A DNA stretch of 64,000 nucleotides from Saezia sanguinis (GCF_003991585.1 NZ_PQSP01000001.1:682001-746000), one strand, 5' to 3'. Counted from the first letter of the stretch, positions 49,494 through 58,792 are shown. The notes: a model not told the origin generated them from the letters alone. Translations and numbers: made by a program.

Positions 49494-49826
49494 ATGAGCA
49501 CAGAACTCATCAAGCATGTTACCGACAGTAGTTTTGAAAACGATGTCCTCCAGTCCCCCACACCCGTTCTAATTGACTTCTGGGCCGAATGGTGCGGCCC
49601 ATGCCGCATGATGGCCCCTATTCTCGATGAAATTGCCGAGGAGTGCCAAGGTAAGCTGGTTGTCGCCAAGGTCAATACCGACGAAAACCGCAATACCGCC
49701 GCCAAGTTCGGGATTCGTGGCATTCCAACACTGATGCTGTTTAAAAATGGCGACCTGCTGGCAACCAAAGTGGGCGCAGCAAGCAAGTCACAATTACTCA
49801 GCTTCATCGAACCCCATATTTCCTGA
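49494..49826 (+). CDS. trxA: Thioredoxin
   Basis: 110 residues with the active site WCGPC (C34, C37) and the family landmarks [40 protein letters not shown] (with the cis-proline). It is a cytosolic disulfide reductase for ribonucleotide reductase and others. It lies upstream of rho, the conserved trxA-rho order of proteobacteria. A short hairpin at its stop (TCCTGA-TTCC-TCAGGA, 49821-49836) followed by T-rich sequence may partially terminate it. Confidence 0.97.
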   Translation: MSTELIKHVTDSSFENDVLQSPTPVLIDFWAEWCGPCRMMAPILDEIAEECQGKLVVAKVNTDENRNTAAKFGIRGIPTLMLFKNGDLLATKVGAASKSQLLSFIEPHIS

Positions 49827-49853
49827 TTCCTCAGGATTTGTTACACTTTTTTC

Positions 49854-49881
49854 TTGCAGACAGCTTTTTTCGTCGTATACT
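49854..49881 (+). promoter_or_regulatory. Candidate sigma70 promoter of rho
   Basis: TTGCAG, 16-base spacer, TATACT. Transcription from it would give a leader of about 165 bases before the rho start. Confidence 0.55.
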
Positions 49882-49899
49882 AGCTGCCTGAACAGTGAA

Positions 49900-49933
49900 A
49901 ACAGCCTGTTTGTCTTTGGACCAGCAGGCTGTT
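49900..49933 (+). promoter_or_regulatory. Hairpin in the rho 5' leader
   Basis: AACAGCCTG (49900-49908) pairs with CAGGCTGTT (49925-49933), 16-base loop. It is within the leader downstream of the candidate promoter. rho leaders are known sites of autoregulation by premature Rho termination in other bacteria; whether this hairpin takes part is inference. Confidence 0.5.
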
Positions 49934-50052
49934 GTACAAATACCCACCATTTTCACACGCACTTTGATCAGTGTGCCGACAAGTGGTACAGGTTAGCATA
50001 TTCCTTGCTATAAATTTTCAACATATCCTTTAACCGCCAAGGGGCGGACTTC

Positions 50053-51315
50053 ATGCATCTTTCTGAACTAAAAAAACTCCATGTTTCAGCGTTGCTCGAG
50101 ATGGCCGAAGGCCTTGAGATTGATAACGCTGCCCGGTTGCGCAAACAGGAACTCATGTTTGCCATTATGAAAAAACGCGCCAAAGGCGGTGAACAGGTCT
50201 TTGGCGACGGTGTGCTTGAAGTCCTACCGGACGGTTTCGGCTTTCTGCGTGCGCCGGAAGCCAGTTACATGGCTGCAACCGACGATATTTATATCAGCCC
50301 CAGCCAGATCCGCCGCTTCAACCTGCACACCGGCGATGCCATTGAAGGTGAAGTCCGCACCCCGAAAGATGGCGAACGCTATTTCGCGCTGGTCAAAGTG
50401 GACCGTGTCAACGGCCTCACGCCTGAGCAAAATAAGCACAAGATCATGTTCGAAAACCTCACCCCGCTGTTTCCGAATAAACAGCTGGTGCTGGAGCGTG
50501 ATACCCGCAGTGAAGAAAACATCACCGGACGCATCATCGACCTGATCTCCCCCATCGGTAAAGGCCAGCGTGCCCTGATTGTGGCACCGCCGAAAAGCGG
50601 TAAAACCGTGCTGATGCAAAACATTGCCCACGCCATTACCGCCAACAACCCGGATGTTTACCTGATTGTGCTACTGGTGGATGAACGACCGGAAGAAGTG
50701 ACAGAAATGCAACGCTCGGTTCAGGGCGAAGTGGTCAGCTCCACCTTTGACGAACCGGCTACCCGCCATGTCCATGTGGCAGAAATGGTCATCGAGCGCG
50801 CCAAACGCCTGGTTGAACTGAAAAAAGACGTGGTGATTCTGCTGGATTCCATCACCCGCCTGGCACGTGCTTATAACAATGTTGTGCCATCATCCGGCAA
50901 GGTACTCACCGGCGGTGTCGATGCCAACGCACTGCAACGCCCGAAACGCTTTTTTGGCGCCGCACGCAATATTGAAGAAGGCGGCTCCCTGACAATCATT
51001 GCCACCGCGCTGATCGACACCGGCAGCCGGATGGATGAAGTGATTTTTGAAGAATTCAAAGGCACCGGCAACAGCGAAATCCAGTTGGATCGCCGCTTGT
51101 ATGAAAAACGTGTGTTCCCGGCCATTGCCCTCAACAAGTCAGGCACACGGCGCGAAGAGCTGCTGGTGCCCAACGACGTGCTGCAAAAAACCTGGATTCT
51201 GCGCAAACTGCTCTACCAGATGGACGAAATTGAAGCGATGGAGTTTATCCAGACCAAAATGCGCCAGACCAAAAACAACAACGAGTTTTTTGAAATGATG
51301 CGTAAAGGCAGCTAA
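50053..51315 (+). CDS. rho: Transcription termination factor Rho
   Basis: 420 residues, the standard length. The N-terminal RNA-binding region contains [12 protein letters not shown] and [15 protein letters not shown]. The hexameric ATPase has Walker A APPKSGKT, Walker [18 protein letters not shown], and the Q/R-loop region [12 protein letters not shown]. It has no Ser/Gly-rich or acidic insertion of the kind found in high-GC relatives. Upstream sits trxA, downstream rpmE2. Confidence 0.98.
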   Translation: MHLSELKKLHVSALLEMAEGLEIDNAARLRKQELMFAIMKKRAKGGEQVFGDGVLEVLPDGFGFLRAPEASYMAATDDIYISPSQIRRFNLHTGDAIEGEVRTPKDGERYFALVKVDRVNGLTPEQNKHKIMFENLTPLFPNKQLVLERDTRSEENITGRIIDLISPIGKGQRALIVAPPKSGKTVLMQNIAHAITANNPDVYLIVLLVDERPEEVTEMQRSVQGEVVSSTFDEPATRHVHVAEMVIERAKRLVELKKDVVILLDSITRLARAYNNVVPSSGKVLTGGVDANALQRPKRFFGAARNIEEGGSLTIIATALIDTGSRMDEVIFEEFKGTGNSEIQLDRRLYEKRVFPAIALNKSGTRREELLVPNDVLQKTWILRKLLYQMDEIEAMEFIQTKMRQTKNNNEFFEMMRKGS

Positions 51316-51334
51316 AGCGGCAAATTACAGCCTC

Positions 51335-51364
51335 TTGTCATCCAAGCACATTTTGTGCGATAAT
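51335..51364 (+). promoter_or_regulatory. Candidate sigma70 promoter of rpmE2
   Basis: TTGTCA, 18-base spacer containing the small hairpin GCACA-TTT-TGTGC, then GATAAT, about 84 bases before the start codon. Confidence 0.5.
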
Positions 51365-51447
51365 AGAAAATTATTCTGGAAAGTACTGCGCTTATTCAAT
51401 GAAGCAGGCAGCGGCTCCCGTTGTTAAACATAGCTAGGAAAAATACC

Positions 51448-51714
51448 ATGCGTGAAGGTATCCACCCCGATTATCGTGAAGTTGTATTTCTGGACCAGTC
51501 TAACGGCTTCCAGTTTGTAACCCGTTCTTGCGCTCCGACCAAAGAAACCGTCAAACTTGACGATGGTCGTGAACTCCCCCTGTTTAAACTGGAAACATCC
51601 AGCGAATCGCACCCGTTCTACACCGGAACGCAGAAGAGTGTGGACTCCATGGGTGGTCGCGTTGAGAAATTCCGCAACAAATTTGCCAAGGCAGGTTCTC
51701 TGTTGCGCAAATAA
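51448..51714 (+). CDS. rpmE2: 50S ribosomal protein L31, type B
   Basis: 88 residues from the ATG at 51448, with AGGAAA upstream. It begins [23 protein letters not shown]. It lacks the CxxC zinc-ribbon cysteines of type A L31 (only one Cys is present), so it is the zinc-independent type B form, with the longer C-terminus ending [15 protein letters not shown]. In many bacteria type B is zinc-repressed, but in Burkholderiales it often is the copy next to rho, as here. Confidence 0.95.
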   Translation: MREGIHPDYREVVFLDQSNGFQFVTRSCAPTKETVKLDDGRELPLFKLETSSESHPFYTGTQKSVDSMGGRVEKFRNKFAKAGSLLRK

Positions 51715-51764
51715 TGGACGGCTGCGCCGCATTTTGAATTGCGGCCTGGCAACTGATCCATTTC

Positions 51765-51805
51765 AAAAAAGGGCTGCGACGGTTCACACCGCACTGCCCT
51801 TTTTT
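51765..51805 (+). terminator. Rho-independent terminator after rpmE2
   Basis: A-rich/GGGC pairs with GCCC/T-rich across 51765-51774 and 51796-51805, with an inner TGCG/CGCA extension and a final T-run. Confidence 0.8.
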
Positions 51806-51888
51806 CATTGATCTTCATTGCCCCTGAGTAACGAAATTCACAACGATATCGTTACAATCACTGCATACCCTCACAACAGATTATTGAT

Positions 51889-53622
51889 GTGAACCAACCC
51901 ACCCCGGCCATAGTCACCCAACGCGAGGTCAAGCGCCTGCCGCGCCTGGCTCTGCTGCTGATGTGTGCCGCCTACATATTGCCCGGTTTGTTTGGCCGGG
52001 ACCCCTGGCGTCCCAGCGACTCCACCGCTTTCGGATACATGTATGCGCTGGCCGAAGGCCATACCTCATGGCTTGCCCCGGAGCTTTTGGGCAATTCGCC
52101 TGATGGCGGGCTGATTCCCTACTGGCTGGGAGCTGCCTTTATCAAACTGCTACCGTTTCTGGATGCGCCCACCGCTGCACGCATTCCGTTTGCTTTGCTG
52201 CTGGCCGCAATTTTCCTGCTGACCTGGTACGCCTGCTATTACCTGGCACGCACCGAGCCAGCACAACCGATTGCCTTTGCTTTTGGTGGTGAAGCCAATC
52301 CGAAAGACTACGCACGCGCCATTGCAGACGGCGCCTTGCTGGCGCTGATGGCCACCATCGGCTTATTGCAGCCAGGGCATGAAACCACCCCGGAACTGGT
52401 ACAGATGGGGTGTATCACTTTCTTCTTTTTTGCACTTGCCGCAGCACCGTATAAAACAGTATCTACCTGGATATGCGCGGCCTGTTCATTACCGGTACTT
52501 GCACTCAGTGGTGGCCCTGTCATGGCCGTGGTGCTGGGTATTGCCGCAGCGGTCATGTGCGCTAATTCCGAATATGAAAAAGCCCGTCCGGCGGCGGCCT
52601 TTTTTATCCTCGGTGTTGTGTTATCTGTTGTATTGTCCTGGCTGACCAATACCTGGGGCGGCATCAGCATATACATCAATTCACCGCTGCGCCTGCTGTT
52701 GTCGTTCATGGAAAATGCGGTGTGGTTCACCTGGCCGGTATGGCCTTTTCTGGGGTGGACGTTATGGCACTGGCGTTATCTGTGGCGCCGTAGACACATC
52801 TCCGGCCCGCTGGTCGTGGTGGTGGTTGCAGTTCTGGGCTGCCTGTTCAGCGATGGCGACAAAAACTACCTGCTTTATGCACTGCCCGCCATGGCTGTAC
52901 TGGCAGCATTTGCCATGCCCACATTCAAGCGCAGCGTATCGGCGCTGATTGACTGGTTTGCGCTAATCCTTTTCACGCTGCTGATGCTGGTAGGCTGGTT
53001 TTACTGGTTTGCCATGTCAACCGGCTATCCAGCAACACCATCGGCCAAAGTATTGCGTCTGGTACCCGGCTATACACCCGAATTCGCGCTGCTGCCTTTC
53101 ATCATTGCGCTGCTGGCAACCATTGCCTGGCTATGGCTGGTACGCTGGCGCACCGGCAGGCATCCGCACGCCATCTGGAAAGGCATGGTGCTCTCGGCTG
53201 GCGGCGTGACACTGTGCTGGCTGATGCTGATGACCCTGGGGCTGAACGTGATGGACTACGCACGCAGCTTCAGGCCCTGGACTGCCCGAATTGAGCAGGT
53301 GGTTACTGCCAGCGGCACTGTACCTGAATGCCTGTCCACACAGAATCTTTCTGTCATGCAGATTGCCACCTGGTCATGGCAGCCTGGCATACCGTTGCGT
53401 GCAGAAACGGCCAACTGCCCTTATCTGATTGTCAATGCACCATCCAATGCGTTTATTCCCTTTGTTGATAAACAGCGTTGGGAGCTGGACGACAATGGCA
53501 TTGTCATCCGCCCAAGTGACCGTACCCTGCAAGACCGGGTTCTGATTTACCGCCTGCACCCGGATGCATATCATGACGCTGCTCAGCCTGCTGATAACGC
53601 CATTGGTATTGCGCATGAATGA
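51889..53622 (+). CDS. Polytopic membrane glycosyltransferase-like protein (GT-C/ArnT-like)
   Basis: 577 residues with about ten to twelve membrane helices. The first periplasmic loop GLFGRDPWRPSDSTAFGYMYALAEG carries an acidic pair (RDPWRPSD) of the kind found in lipid-linked-sugar GT-C transferases such as ArnT and PMT. A soluble periplasmic C-terminal domain follows (about 480-577). The donor and acceptor are unknown. It starts with GTG, without an obvious ribosome site. The MATE gene downstream overlaps its stop by 8 bases, so the two are coupled. This pair after rpmE is often seen in Burkholderiales. Confidence 0.75.
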   Translation: MNQPTPAIVTQREVKRLPRLALLLMCAAYILPGLFGRDPWRPSDSTAFGYMYALAEGHTSWLAPELLGNSPDGGLIPYWLGAAFIKLLPFLDAPTAARIPFALLLAAIFLLTWYACYYLARTEPAQPIAFAFGGEANPKDYARAIADGALLALMATIGLLQPGHETTPELVQMGCITFFFFALAAAPYKTVSTWICAACSLPVLALSGGPVMAVVLGIAAAVMCANSEYEKARPAAAFFILGVVLSVVLSWLTNTWGGISIYINSPLRLLLSFMENAVWFTWPVWPFLGWTLWHWRYLWRRRHISGPLVVVVVAVLGCLFSDGDKNYLLYALPAMAVLAAFAMPTFKRSVSALIDWFALILFTLLMLVGWFYWFAMSTGYPATPSAKVLRLVPGYTPEFALLPFIIALLATIAWLWLVRWRTGRHPHAIWKGMVLSAGGVTLCWLMLMTLGLNVMDYARSFRPWTARIEQVVTASGTVPECLSTQNLSVMQIATWSWQPGIPLRAETANCPYLIVNAPSNAFIPFVDKQRWELDDNGIVIRPSDRTLQDRVLIYRLHPDAYHDAAQPADNAIGIAHE

Positions 53623-54985
53623 TTTTTTTAAGATCGGGCGTCATGCATTTTCTGTATTAGCTGGCCAGTGGGCGGCTGTCGGCTATGGCATAGTCGACAA
53701 CGCCATTGCCGGCCACATTGACAAAACTGCCTTATCAGCCCTTTCACTGGGCATTGCCATCTACATGAGCGTGTTTATCGGCCTGATGGGCATCGTTCAG
53801 GCCATTTTGCCCATTGCCGGCCAGCTCTATGGTGCCAAGCGCTATACAGAAATTGGCTACCAATGCCGGCAGACGTTTTACCTGGCCATCGGGGTCAGCA
53901 TTATCGGTATTCTGTGCCTGATGTTTCCCGGCCCCCTGCTGCAACTGGCTGACGCCCCGCCCGAAAAAGAAGCGCTGGTACGCGATTACCTGCACATGCT
54001 GGCGCTGGGGTTTGTGCCTGCAGTGCTGTTCCGGATTTATGCCTCTTTGAGCCAGGCCATATCGCGCCCGCTGTTTGTTACTGTGCTGCAGATCATCGGG
54101 CTCGCTATCAAAATTCCGCTGACCTGGCTGCTGGCCGTGCAATGGGAGATGGGCATTGCCGGCTGCGGCGTGAGTACAACGATGCTGAACACGCTGTTTT
54201 TTATCATCGCTGTCGTCATGCTGATCAAGCACCCGGTATACCGACCATTTCACATTATCCAGCGGCTGGAGCCACCGGCTGCCAAAGACCAGGTCGCCTT
54301 ATTAAAGCTAGGCATTCCAATGGGGTTGAGCTACTTTATTGAAGTGACCGGCACCACGTTCATGGCCATTTTTATTGCACGCTTTCATTCCGATGCCTAT
54401 GCCAGCGGGCACCAGATCGTGGGCAGCATTGCCGGTGCCGTCTACATGATTCCGTTGTCCATCAGCATTGCCAGCAGCGCCATTGTTGCGCAGTACCTGG
54501 GGGCCTGTAATTACATTGCCGCCAGATCTGCCGGTTATAAAGGCATTACCATGGCAATCATCTGCGCTATTGCAGCAGGCCTGCTGGTCTACTTCTGCCA
54601 GCAACCCATTATCGGCATCTACACGACTGATCCCGATGTGATTGTCGTAGCCTCTTCACTGATTATCTTTATTGCCTTGTACCAGTTGGCAGACGCCACC
54701 CAGATCACTGCCGCATTCATCCTGCGGGCTTACAAGATTGCGATTTTGCCCACCATTTTGTATGCCGTGGCGCTGTGGGGTGTCGGGCTGGGTGGGGGCT
54801 ATACAATTGCATTCAACCTCACCGGGCACTCACCTGAGTTTCTGCAAGGCCCAGCCGGCTTCTGGTTTGGCAACGCCGTCAGTCTGGCTGCCATTGCTAT
54901 CGCACTGGTCATGCTGTTCAACCATATTTCGAAAAAACTGATTGCAGAAGAAAAGCGTCTGGCCTCAGAAGCCATACCTGTTTAG
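53615..54985 (+). CDS. MATE-family multidrug/lipid exporter
   Basis: 456 residues from the ATG at 53615, with twelve predicted membrane helices in two similar halves (AGQWAAVGYGIVDNAIAGHID in the first half; KLGIPMGLSYFIEVTGTTFMAIFIAR in the second). The family exports cationic drugs or flips substrates using Na+ or H+ gradients. Coupling to the glycosyltransferase-like gene suggests export or flipping of a product of that enzyme, but this is inference. A hairpin (54990-54997 with 55011-55018) lies between this gene and the convergent Fur-like gene. Confidence 0.9.
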   Translation: MNDFFKIGRHAFSVLAGQWAAVGYGIVDNAIAGHIDKTALSALSLGIAIYMSVFIGLMGIVQAILPIAGQLYGAKRYTEIGYQCRQTFYLAIGVSIIGILCLMFPGPLLQLADAPPEKEALVRDYLHMLALGFVPAVLFRIYASLSQAISRPLFVTVLQIIGLAIKIPLTWLLAVQWEMGIAGCGVSTTMLNTLFFIIAVVMLIKHPVYRPFHIIQRLEPPAAKDQVALLKLGIPMGLSYFIEVTGTTFMAIFIARFHSDAYASGHQIVGSIAGAVYMIPLSISIASSAIVAQYLGACNYIAARSAGYKGITMAIICAIAAGLLVYFCQQPIIGIYTTDPDVIVVASSLIIFIALYQLADATQITAAFILRAYKIAILPTILYAVALWGVGLGGGYTIAFNLTGHSPEFLQGPAGFWFGNAVSLAAIAIALVMLFNHISKKLIAEEKRLASEAIPV

Positions 54986-55015
54986 GCTATAAGCGCCTTG
55001 TCTTCACTGCGGCGC

Positions 55016-55498
55016 TTACGCTGAAGTATCGGGAAGTTGGCTGCTTTCCAGCATAATGGTCAGCGATGAAATGTCATGAAACCCCTGCGCCTGCGCAGCC
55101 TGACAGATCGCATCATGCAGCTTGGCATCGTTTAAAAATTCAACACGTGAACCACACGGACTGATCAGCATGTCGACTTTCTCTGATGTTTTCTGTGGTT
55201 TAAGCCGATACAGCATGGCACCTCCTTCAGAGCGTACCCGCAACACAACACCATGCTGTTCCAGATGACTGAGCGTACGGTACACCGTCGCCAGAGAGAA
55301 AGTCATGCTTCCGACCGTCTGTGCACGCTGAATCACACAACAGAAAATCTGTTTTGCATCCAGACATTCCGGTGCGACCTGTTCCAGTATGCGCAACACC
55401 ACCAGCCGAACCAGCGTCGGACGCAGTCCGGCCTGTGCCAGCCTGGCCTGCGCCGATTCCAGCTCATCCATCTGTGCTGTCAGATCCTTTTTACTCAT
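55016..55498 (-). CDS. Fur-family regulator lacking the usual metal ligands
   Basis: 160 residues. The Fur-type winged helix is clear: RPTLVRLVVLRILEQV, LDAKQIFCCVIQ and SLATVYRTLSHLEQHGVV. In the dimer domain the expected HHDHxxC segment is replaced by SEKVDMLISPCGSRVEFL, only one of the first CxxC cysteines remains, and the C-terminal His/Cys-rich tail is absent. It therefore probably cannot bind Fe/Zn in the usual way. It follows the siderophore-interacting reductase gene by 21 bases, so it is in that operon. Confidence 0.85.
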   Translation of the reverse strand: MSKKDLTAQMDELESAQARLAQAGLRPTLVRLVVLRILEQVAPECLDAKQIFCCVIQRAQTVGSMTFSLATVYRTLSHLEQHGVVLRVRSEGGAMLYRLKPQKTSEKVDMLISPCGSRVEFLNDAKLHDAICQAAQAQGFHDISSLTIMLESSQLPDTSA

Positions 55499-55519
55499 AC
55501 AGCCTTCCGATAAAAGCTT

Positions 55520-56332
55520 TTACTCCACTTCTCTGGGCGCATTTTTAACGCCATGCTTCCAGTAGTTGGAAGCGCGTATCCGCGATTTATCCACACCACG
55601 AACCGTCACAAAATGCTGGTGTACTGCCTTTATCACAGCACTCTCTGCTGCAGCCCAGATGAATCCTTCGCCCTCAGGTAATGCCGTATCAGACAAGGCG
55701 TCCACAAAAGCCTTCACCTCATCCTGCTGGTCACGCCGGTACAGCCACATCGCAGACAGTTGCGCCTTGGTGTTTAACGGCAGTTGTGCTGAAGGGTCAT
55801 CCACCTCAATGAATGTATATACCCGCGCCTGTGCCGGCAGCTCTTCCAGCCTGCGGGCGATGGCCGGATACGCGGTTTCATCCCCGATCAGAAAGTGCCA
55901 GTCAAAATGGCTGGGAATCACCATGGAACCACGAGGCCCGCCCATACCCAGATAATGCCCGGGTTGTGCCTGTTGCGCCCATGTAATGGCAGCACCGCCA
56001 TTATGAATGGCAAAGTCCAGCACCAGTTCACGTTTGAGCGGGTCATACCGACGTGGCGTATAGTCCCGCACCGTCGGGCGTGCCTGCCCTTCAGGAAAGA
56101 TCAGACCATTCTCTCCCACTTCAGGCAACACTGGTCGATCACACCCTGGCTCTGGAAAAAAGAGTTTGACGTGATCATCAAAAGAAGCCGATTGAAAGTC
56201 ATGCAGGTCATCGCTTTGCAAGGTGATTCTGACAAAATTCGGTAATTCGCGAGACACCTCTTTGACTCGCAGCAGACGCATTTTTAAAGGGAAACGGACC
56301 CGTTCAATGGCAAAATCACGCACTTCAGACAT
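55520..56332 (-). CDS. Siderophore-interacting protein, FAD ferric-chelate reductase (ViuB/YqjH-like)
   Basis: 270 residues. The FAD-binding domain (1-135) shows RDYTPRRYDP, the flavin motif RxYT, and HYLGMGGPRGSM. The NAD(P)H domain shows WHFLIGDETAYPAIARRLEEL and EGFIWAAAESAVIKAVHQHF, ending NYWKHGVKNAPREVE. It removes iron from ferric siderophores in the cytoplasm. The operon includes the unusual Fur-like gene downstream. Upstream are ATATC/GATAT palindromes that look like operators. Confidence 0.92.
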   Translation of the reverse strand: MSEVRDFAIERVRFPLKMRLLRVKEVSRELPNFVRITLQSDDLHDFQSASFDDHVKLFFPEPGCDRPVLPEVGENGLIFPEGQARPTVRDYTPRRYDPLKRELVLDFAIHNGGAAITWAQQAQPGHYLGMGGPRGSMVIPSHFDWHFLIGDETAYPAIARRLEELPAQARVYTFIEVDDPSAQLPLNTKAQLSAMWLYRRDQQDEVKAFVDALSDTALPEGEGFIWAAAESAVIKAVHQHFVTVRGVDKSRIRASNYWKHGVKNAPREVE

Positions 56333-56651
56333 GTGTACATTCCTTGTTGTTGTGGTTCATAAAAATGTTGATCCCAATGTCATGGTCGTTTTTAACCGGC
56401 ATGGTTTCAATCAGACATAAATATATCTTAAGATATATTTAAAGATACTTTAAACTATCTTACGATATAAAGTCAAGCGTTTAGATTGAAAAATGGTGCC
56501 CAGGCTCACACCTTGCAACCATGCTGAGCTCGCAGATTGCAAAAACAGATAAAACAGATACCCGTGATCAAATCCACAGGACAAGCCAGCCACTTTCCAA
56601 AATGACCATATGGCACCTGCACCGGCCTGTTCAGATAAGAAATCGGCAAAT
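56333..56651. other. Upstream region of the siderophore-interacting protein gene
   Basis: 319 bases without a gene. It contains the palindromic sites at 56418-56469 and, to the right, the downstream flank of the FAD oxidoreductase gene. Confidence 0.55.
56418..56469. promoter_or_regulatory. Two palindromic operators upstream of the siderophore-interacting protein gene
   Basis: A perfect 24-bp palindrome (56418-56441, core ATATCTTAAGATAT) and a second imperfect copy (TATCTTACGATATA, 56456-56469), centres about 32 bp apart, i.e. three helical turns. A further half-site pair AGATA/TATCT lies between. The whole set is AT-rich, 86-137 bases before the start codon. I recall E. coli yqjH (same reductase family) being controlled by the PadR-type repressor YqjI at palindromes of this kind. 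No PadR gene is visible here; the adjacent regulator is Fur-like. Confidence 0.75.
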
Positions 56652-57749
56652 TCAGTGGGAATTCGCCAGCCCTGTCACATAGTCCCCAATAGCCAGGGAT
56701 GCCGTCAGCCCGGGCGATTCAATGCCGAACAACTGTATGATGCCGCGCACACCATGCTGACCTGGGCCGGTAATGACAAAATCCTTTTCAGGCTCCCCTG
56801 CGGCCTGGATTTTAGGGCGGATGCCTGCATACGCAGGCTGCAAGGCACCATCGGGCAAAGCAGGCCAGTAAGAACGGATAGCCGCATAAAAACGGTCGGC
56901 CCGTTTCGGGTCTACTGTGTAATCAATCCCATCAATCCATTCGATGTCAGGACCAAACTTGGCCTGATGCCCCAGGTCAATGGTCAGATGCACGCCCAGC
57001 CCGCCCACCTCAGGGGTAGGATAAATCAAACGGCTGAAAGGCGATTTGCCCGAAATTGAATAGTAGCAGCCCCGCGCGTAATACAATGCTGGAATCTGTT
57101 CCTTGGGGAAGCCCGCCGTATGCTCGGCCAGCGTCTGCGCACCCAGCGCCGCACAGTTCACCAGCAGCCCTGTTTTCAGCGGATCAGCCCCTTTGGCATG
57201 AACGATCACACCGTCAGAAACCACTTCTGCCCGCTCTACCTGCGTGTTGAACACCACCATGCCCCCGGCATTCTCCAGATCACCCTGCAGGCTCAGCATC
57301 AGGCCATGCGTATCGACAATGCCCGTTGTCGGGCTCCATAACGCACCGGTACAGAACAGGTTGGGTTCCATTTCACACGCACGGGCTTGATCCAGAAGCT
57401 CCAGTTGCACACCGTTCTGGCTGGCTGTGGCCTGTATGGTTTTCAACTTCTGCAACTGCTCTTGCGTGGTTGCCACAATCAGCTTGCCGCAGTTTTCATG
57501 AGGCACATCGCGTTCCTGGCAATAAGCGTACAAACGCTCACGACCCTGCACACATAAAGTCGCTTTCAAAGACCCGGGACGGTAATAAATACCCGCATGG
57601 ATCACTTCGCTGTTACGTGAACTCACACCCATGCCAATGGCAGGCTCAGCCTCCAGCACCATCACCTCACGTCCGGAAAGCGCCAACGCACGCGCACAGG
57701 CCAGTCCGACAACACCTGCGCCGACCACAACTGTATCAATGTAATCCAT
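56652..57749 (-). CDS. FAD-dependent oxidoreductase, LhgO-like (DAO family)
   Basis: 365 residues with an N-terminal dinucleotide-binding motif (TVVVGAGVVGLACARALALSG) and the HAGIYYRPGSLKATLCVQGRERLYAYC stretch typical of L-2-hydroxyglutarate dehydrogenase/oxidase-like proteins. The C-terminus has GIRPKIQ and ITGPGQHGVRGIIQLFGIESPGLTASLAIGDYV. Likely reaction is FAD-linked oxidation of a 2-hydroxyacid or amino acid; substrate is not certain. It is a single gene. Confidence 0.87.
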   Translation of the reverse strand: MDYIDTVVVGAGVVGLACARALALSGREVMVLEAEPAIGMGVSSRNSEVIHAGIYYRPGSLKATLCVQGRERLYAYCQERDVPHENCGKLIVATTQEQLQKLKTIQATASQNGVQLELLDQARACEMEPNLFCTGALWSPTTGIVDTHGLMLSLQGDLENAGGMVVFNTQVERAEVVSDGVIVHAKGADPLKTGLLVNCAALGAQTLAEHTAGFPKEQIPALYYARGCYYSISGKSPFSRLIYPTPEVGGLGVHLTIDLGHQAKFGPDIEWIDGIDYTVDPKRADRFYAAIRSYWPALPDGALQPAYAGIRPKIQAAGEPEKDFVITGPGQHGVRGIIQLFGIESPGLTASLAIGDYVTGLANSH

Positions 57750-58060
57750 GATTTTATGATTAGAAAAAGGGAAGAATTGGAACCGATAATCTTAGCAGAA
57801 GAAAACGGCTTTTTCACAAAAATGGAATTACCTGCAAGCACCATTTCCGCCCACGTCTCATCATTTTGGAAAGACATCAATGTTCCATAACAACCACCCC
57901 CTGATACGGTTTGCCATTTCCTTCTTGAACAGTTCAGATTGCACAGCTTGCAGTGTGCTTTATCATGTGCCGCATGTTGATGCATAAAATGGCATACAAA
58001 TCCCGTTTATAATCTGAACGAGAGACCAATGAAAACAAAAATCCATTGCCCCATAACAAT
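57750..58060. other. Divergent intergenic region upstream of hflD
   Basis: 311 bases without a supported gene. A TATAAT at 58008-58013 could be the -10 of the hflD promoter, but no good -35 is seen at the right distance. Confidence 0.4.
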
Positions 58061-58684
58061 ATGACACCTCAGCAAGAACAACTGGTGAACCTCGGCGCTG
58101 TATTCACAGCCGCTTTACAGGCCGATCAGGTCGCACGCACAGGCCAGGCCGATGAGGCCGTTCTGGGCTGCTTGGTCCAAAGTCTGCTGGTTATTGATCC
58201 CCCTAACTCACTGGCCATATACAGCGGGCAGGATCATGAACTGATGCCTGGCTACCGACTGCTGGCCGCTTTGCTGCAAGGCGACCGCGATCTGCAGCCC
58301 GAACCGGTACGCTATGCCATCACACTGCTGGCACTGGAACGCAAGCTCATTGCCCGAAAAGACCTGATGCAAACCATCAGTGAACGCCTGCAACTGATCC
58401 GTACCAAAGTCGAACACTTTGGCATTCTGAACGAAAACGTGATTGCAGCCTGCGGCCAGCTTTATGAAGACACCGTCAGCCAGTGCGGTAAACGCATCAT
58501 GATCCATGGCGATCCGCACATTCTGCAACGGCAGGGAACACCCGAAAAATTACGTGCGCTGCTGCTGGCAGGCATACGGGCTGCCATGCAATGGCAACAG
58601 GTAGGCGGCAAACGCTGGCACTTTCTCTTTCAGCGTAAAAGAATGCTCGAAACGGTACTGCAACGGCTCAAACGCCCTTTTTAA
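58061..58684 (+). CDS. hflD: High-frequency lysogenization protein HflD homologue
   Basis: 207 residues from the ATG at 58061; a TTG five codons upstream is less likely. It is helical and matches HflD landmarks: RYAITLLALERKLIARKDLM, LIRTKVEHFGILNENVIAACGQLYEDTVSQCGKRIMIHGDP, and LRALLLAGIRAAMQWQQVGGKRWHFLFQRKRM. E. coli HflD is a peripheral membrane protein that binds phage lambda CII. The gene normally lies in a mnmA-hflD-purB cluster, but here neither neighbour is present. Confidence 0.9.
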   Translation: MTPQQEQLVNLGAVFTAALQADQVARTGQADEAVLGCLVQSLLVIDPPNSLAIYSGQDHELMPGYRLLAALLQGDRDLQPEPVRYAITLLALERKLIARKDLMQTISERLQLIRTKVEHFGILNENVIAACGQLYEDTVSQCGKRIMIHGDPHILQRQGTPEKLRALLLAGIRAAMQWQQVGGKRWHFLFQRKRMLETVLQRLKRPF

Positions 58685-58792
58685 CAGGTTATCGGCATTC
58701 GTTATCATGCATGCGGTAGGTAACCAGAGCATGTCCACACAGAGCCGAAAAATGCACTTTATCCTGAATATCTCGGTAAAAAGAAGCCCGGC

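Noticed and set aside
54990..55018. Hairpin between the MATE and Fur-like genes as a bidirectional terminator
   Set aside because: A good 8-bp stem but no T-run in either direction; it is also partly within the Fur-like stop codon.
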